Shown: piece by piece, positions 61,105 to 64,000 of the stretch | Layout of the letters: each line of letters opens with the position of its first letter | How positions within the stretch are numbered: the first letter of the stretch is position 1 | From: Glandiceps talaboti | Lineage: Eukaryota; Hemichordata; Enteropneusta; Spengelidae | Length of the DNA stretch: 64,000 bases | Reading direction: 5' to 3' | Assembly (NCBI RefSeq): GCF_964340395.1 | Contig: NC_135550.1 | Span: forward strand, 21,663,676-21,727,675 | Made by a program: the position numbers and the translations under genes | Notes under the pieces: model-generated | Seen by the model: only the letters and a program-made list of their open reading frames with translations | Databases searched by the model: none | Told to the model about the DNA's origin: nothing

Positions 61105-62766
61105 GACCGAGCATTGATTTTCATCACCTTCTGTCAGTAGTATTTGACCTTCGACCTTAATGAAAAGGCACCAATAATAATAAAGCTATTTATTCCAAGT
61201 TAGACTTCAAGTCTCGTTCCAGATATCATTTCCGCGTACACGCTACTCAGGTCGGGTAAACGTGACGTGTCCTGCGTAAGCTATGTAGTGTTATCAGTAA
61301 ACCCAAAGAACTGTGCTTTATTAGGAGGGGGGGTTCTATAGAACGAAACGAATACACCCAGAAATGAAATACACAGTCATCTATTATTGCATTGTGATGT
61401 CATATAGAATTCGATTGACCATATATGTCAATCTAACTTGGTGAAACAATGCATACATTCCACGCATAGAGATGTCGTATTTCTTTTCAAAACGTGGATG
61501 TGTTGGCAACCATGATTGTAAGGAAGGGTAAACTTATGGCATATGGTTTACATTATAGCGTAGACATCTGGCGTTGGACACAATCTTCTTTAATAAAGGA
61601 GTCGACAGTTCGCAATAGTAAAGACCGCATCAAAGTTTGCTACACAAGGTGATGAAAGAGAATTGTTTTGATTTTCACGATTCCTCAGATTTTAGCCTTT
61701 ATTTTCTTGTTTTTATACACATGTTTATAACATTTAAAATTTGACTCATCCGACTGCCCCTTTTCTGCCGTTGTCACTGTCCTACCAGCGTTTGTCAACT
61801 TTGCAATAATTAATACTTTTATTTTAGATGTTTAGAAAAAGGGTAAAACATGGAATTAGGGAGAGGACGAAAAAAGTTTTTTTTCCGAGTTCCAGACTAT
61901 CCTATGTTCCAGACTATGCGAAGTTGTATCTTAAACAAAGCAAACATACTTTGTACGAATAACGCATGGTTTTATGTCGCAAGGTCTGTCCCATCTCATG
62001 GATACTCTAATTCACTCGGAACCTTTCAGGTGACAATGTGCATTGACAACAACAACAACAACAACAAATTAATCAGTGTCGATCACCTAAAGGCTATATA
62101 CATGTAAAGAATATACACTTACATGTAAAAAAAAATACACTTGCTCCAGAGACGTACAAGGTCCCACTACCGGAAGTAAAGGAAAATTTGTTCACTCTAT
62201 TTATTGTATAAGTGACCTTCACAACATTACAGAAGTTGTAATTGATCTTAATTTCAACGATGAGCAAATAAAACGACACATTCTAAAACTATAACATTAA
62301 TTCTTGTTTCGCTTATTTTAAACTTTTATAAGGAACCCTGTTCAATGAAGCAGTATCTGTTCAGGCGATGCAAGGTCGTAAGTGTCAGCTACTCCTCAAC
62401 TAGCTACTGTGTCACTTACATAAAACACAGACTACTGATTTAATATTGCATGAGTTTGTCAGCAAGAACGGTGTATAAATACATCGTGTTTTATGACAGC
62501 CTTTATCCTATAACAATAAAGCATATTCCTGATGTCAAAATTATCTAATTGCTAAAATACTAATCAAGGAAAAACGTGAATTTCCGGACAAATATTCTTG
62601 CTGGCGCCAGACATTCTGTAGTCATGGTGTGATGCAATTATAATTTGTTAAAACAATCCATATGTTAATAGATCAATCGAAATTTCAATTGAATCAATAC
62701 TGGTACGTTATAGTTTCAGTGAATCGTCAGCAGTAACTGAACAGTACTAAGTCAATAGACCTGTTG
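61101..62766. other. Intergenic, nothing recognised
   Basis: No coding region, RNA gene or clear repeat apart from short A/C-rich runs. Confidence 0.5.
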
Positions 62767-63078
62767 CCGGTTCCAAGATGCATTGCGCGTCTCTCCATAC
62801 AATGCCATCTATTCTGTACGCGCGGAGGGGTTTGCACGCGCTACTCAGGGGGGGGGGGTGGTTGTCACATGACGGTACCCTAGGTTTACCAGTAAAATCC
62901 CACTCTGTCATCGATGGCGTTCAGTCTTTGTTCTGTAAAATCACCCATAATTAAAGAAGTCAACATGTCTTACCATCATTTCCTTATGAAAATGTTATTT
63001 CAAATGTAATAAAGACAAAACAAGACTAAATCTAACAACATAAGCGACGTCCTCTCGCGCAATGCATCTTGGAACCGG
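62767..63078. mobile_element. TIR element (~312 bp)
   Basis: CCGGTTCCAAGATGCATTGC (continuing GCG) at the left is exactly the inverse of the right end CGCGCAATGCATCTTGGAAC (continuing CGG). The 23-bp perfect termini enclose non-coding DNA with a G-run at 62848-62857. Confidence 0.8.
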
Positions 63079-63914
63079 AAAATCGACTATTATCATGAGA
63101 TATTCGTTCGTTTTCTACACAAAAATGTAGATTCTCTGACTTTGAGACTCTCTCCACAGATTTTGAGACTATTTGACAAAAAACTAACAAGCTAGCAACT
63201 GGAACTTGACTATTAAACTTGGTCAAATCACTAATTAGATGGCTGGGGTCTTCGTGGTGTTTTTTTTTGTATTAATCGACAATCGACAAGGAGTAGTTTT
63301 GTCGAATGGAAATCTTAATGATTGTGGATCAAAATATGTAATCTAAAGACTCAAAGGTCTTGAAATAATGAAATCGTGCTTGATTCATTTTGATGTGCGT
63401 TGGAACTTGGAGTGTCTATAGGAAAGAAATCAAAGATGCGCAGCGGTAAGACAAAGAACCCTGTGAACGTTTATCGATCTGCATTTGGTACATATGGTGG
63501 CGACTATCGATGCAAATACACATTATTTTTCGTTTTCCACCACGACAGATTTAATCTCTTCACCGGTTTCTAAGAACACTGAATTTAACGACACGCCACG
63601 CACTGTTGAGGAAGGCCATAGTTGCGATGTACTTTCTTGGAGACGATGCGTGGTATTTAATTCTAGTATACAACAACACCATTGCTGCAAGAAATACGCG
63701 TTGAAAAATTACTGAAGTTGCTTGTTTTGCATTTTTCTTGACCAATTCTGAAAAAAAGAGAAAAAAGGTGTATATTGCTGCCGGAACAGTACGTGGTATT
63801 TTAACTATTGGTGAATCCATATTTTATATATATCTGGTTGTGTACGTGTCTCCTTCTTTGTCTGCACGCTATACATTTAGGCCCATACATACACCTATAT
63901 CTATATATATGCTA

Positions 63915-63978
<64 letters not shown>

Positions 63979-64000
63979 TAATATATATATATATATATAT
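63079..64000. other. Intergenic; (AT)n at the end
   Basis: No gene recognised. From about 63909 to the window end the sequence is (AT)n with brief interruptions (GCTAATATATA). Confidence 0.7.

Overview
This is nuclear DNA of a metazoan. It is AT-rich, has many introns with GT-AG boundaries, many simple repeats, and many short inverted-repeat elements. The gene set (cytosolic alpha-mannosidase MAN2C1, DNA polymerase alpha subunit POLA2, a membrane-hairpin steryl-sulfatase relative, and C2H2 zinc-finger genes of the ECGKGF type) fits an invertebrate deuterostome such as a hemichordate or lancelet. The species is inference; nothing in the window proves it.

Layout. 271-2904 (-): zinc-finger gene A with 17 fingers. 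2905-12925: intergenic, with a broken ORF, TIR elements, G-rich repeats and microsatellites. 12939-16265 (+): zinc-finger gene B, a paralogue of A, with three nearly identical 7-finger modules. 16266-18290: intergenic repeat DNA. 18291-28945 (-): POLA2 in about 15 exons. 29206-45298 (+): MAN2C1 in 25 exons, divergently arranged with POLA2 across a 260-bp shared promoter. 45299-47910: intergenic. 47911-48790 (-): a filamin-repeat plus transmembrane protein, perhaps 5'-truncated. 48791-54593: repeats, including TIR elements, a LINE relic, a pentanucleotide array and (AT)n. 54594-60112 (+): a five-exon sulfatase of 580 codons. 60113-64000: intergenic.

Exon structures were worked out by hand from homology and splice sites. 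MAN2C1 (1052 aa) and the sulfatase (580 aa) close perfectly in frame across every junction. POLA2 closes except at one junction (exon 10/11), which is flagged.

The strongest unusual signals are these. (1) 3' ends of exons, together with their splice donors, are repeatedly duplicated into the following intron, in at least five MAN2C1 introns and one POLA2 intron; one copy is a usable, phase-compatible alternative exon. (2) POLA2 has a probable U12-type intron. (3) The sulfatase has a GC-AG intron and a 93-nt intron with no stop codon. (4) The paralogous zinc-finger proteins carry an N-terminal array of about 26-residue repeats, several bearing SUMO-type motifs. (5) A filamin domain is joined to about four transmembrane helices, next to a foldback element. 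No prokaryote-like defence or other clearly new multi-gene system is visible.
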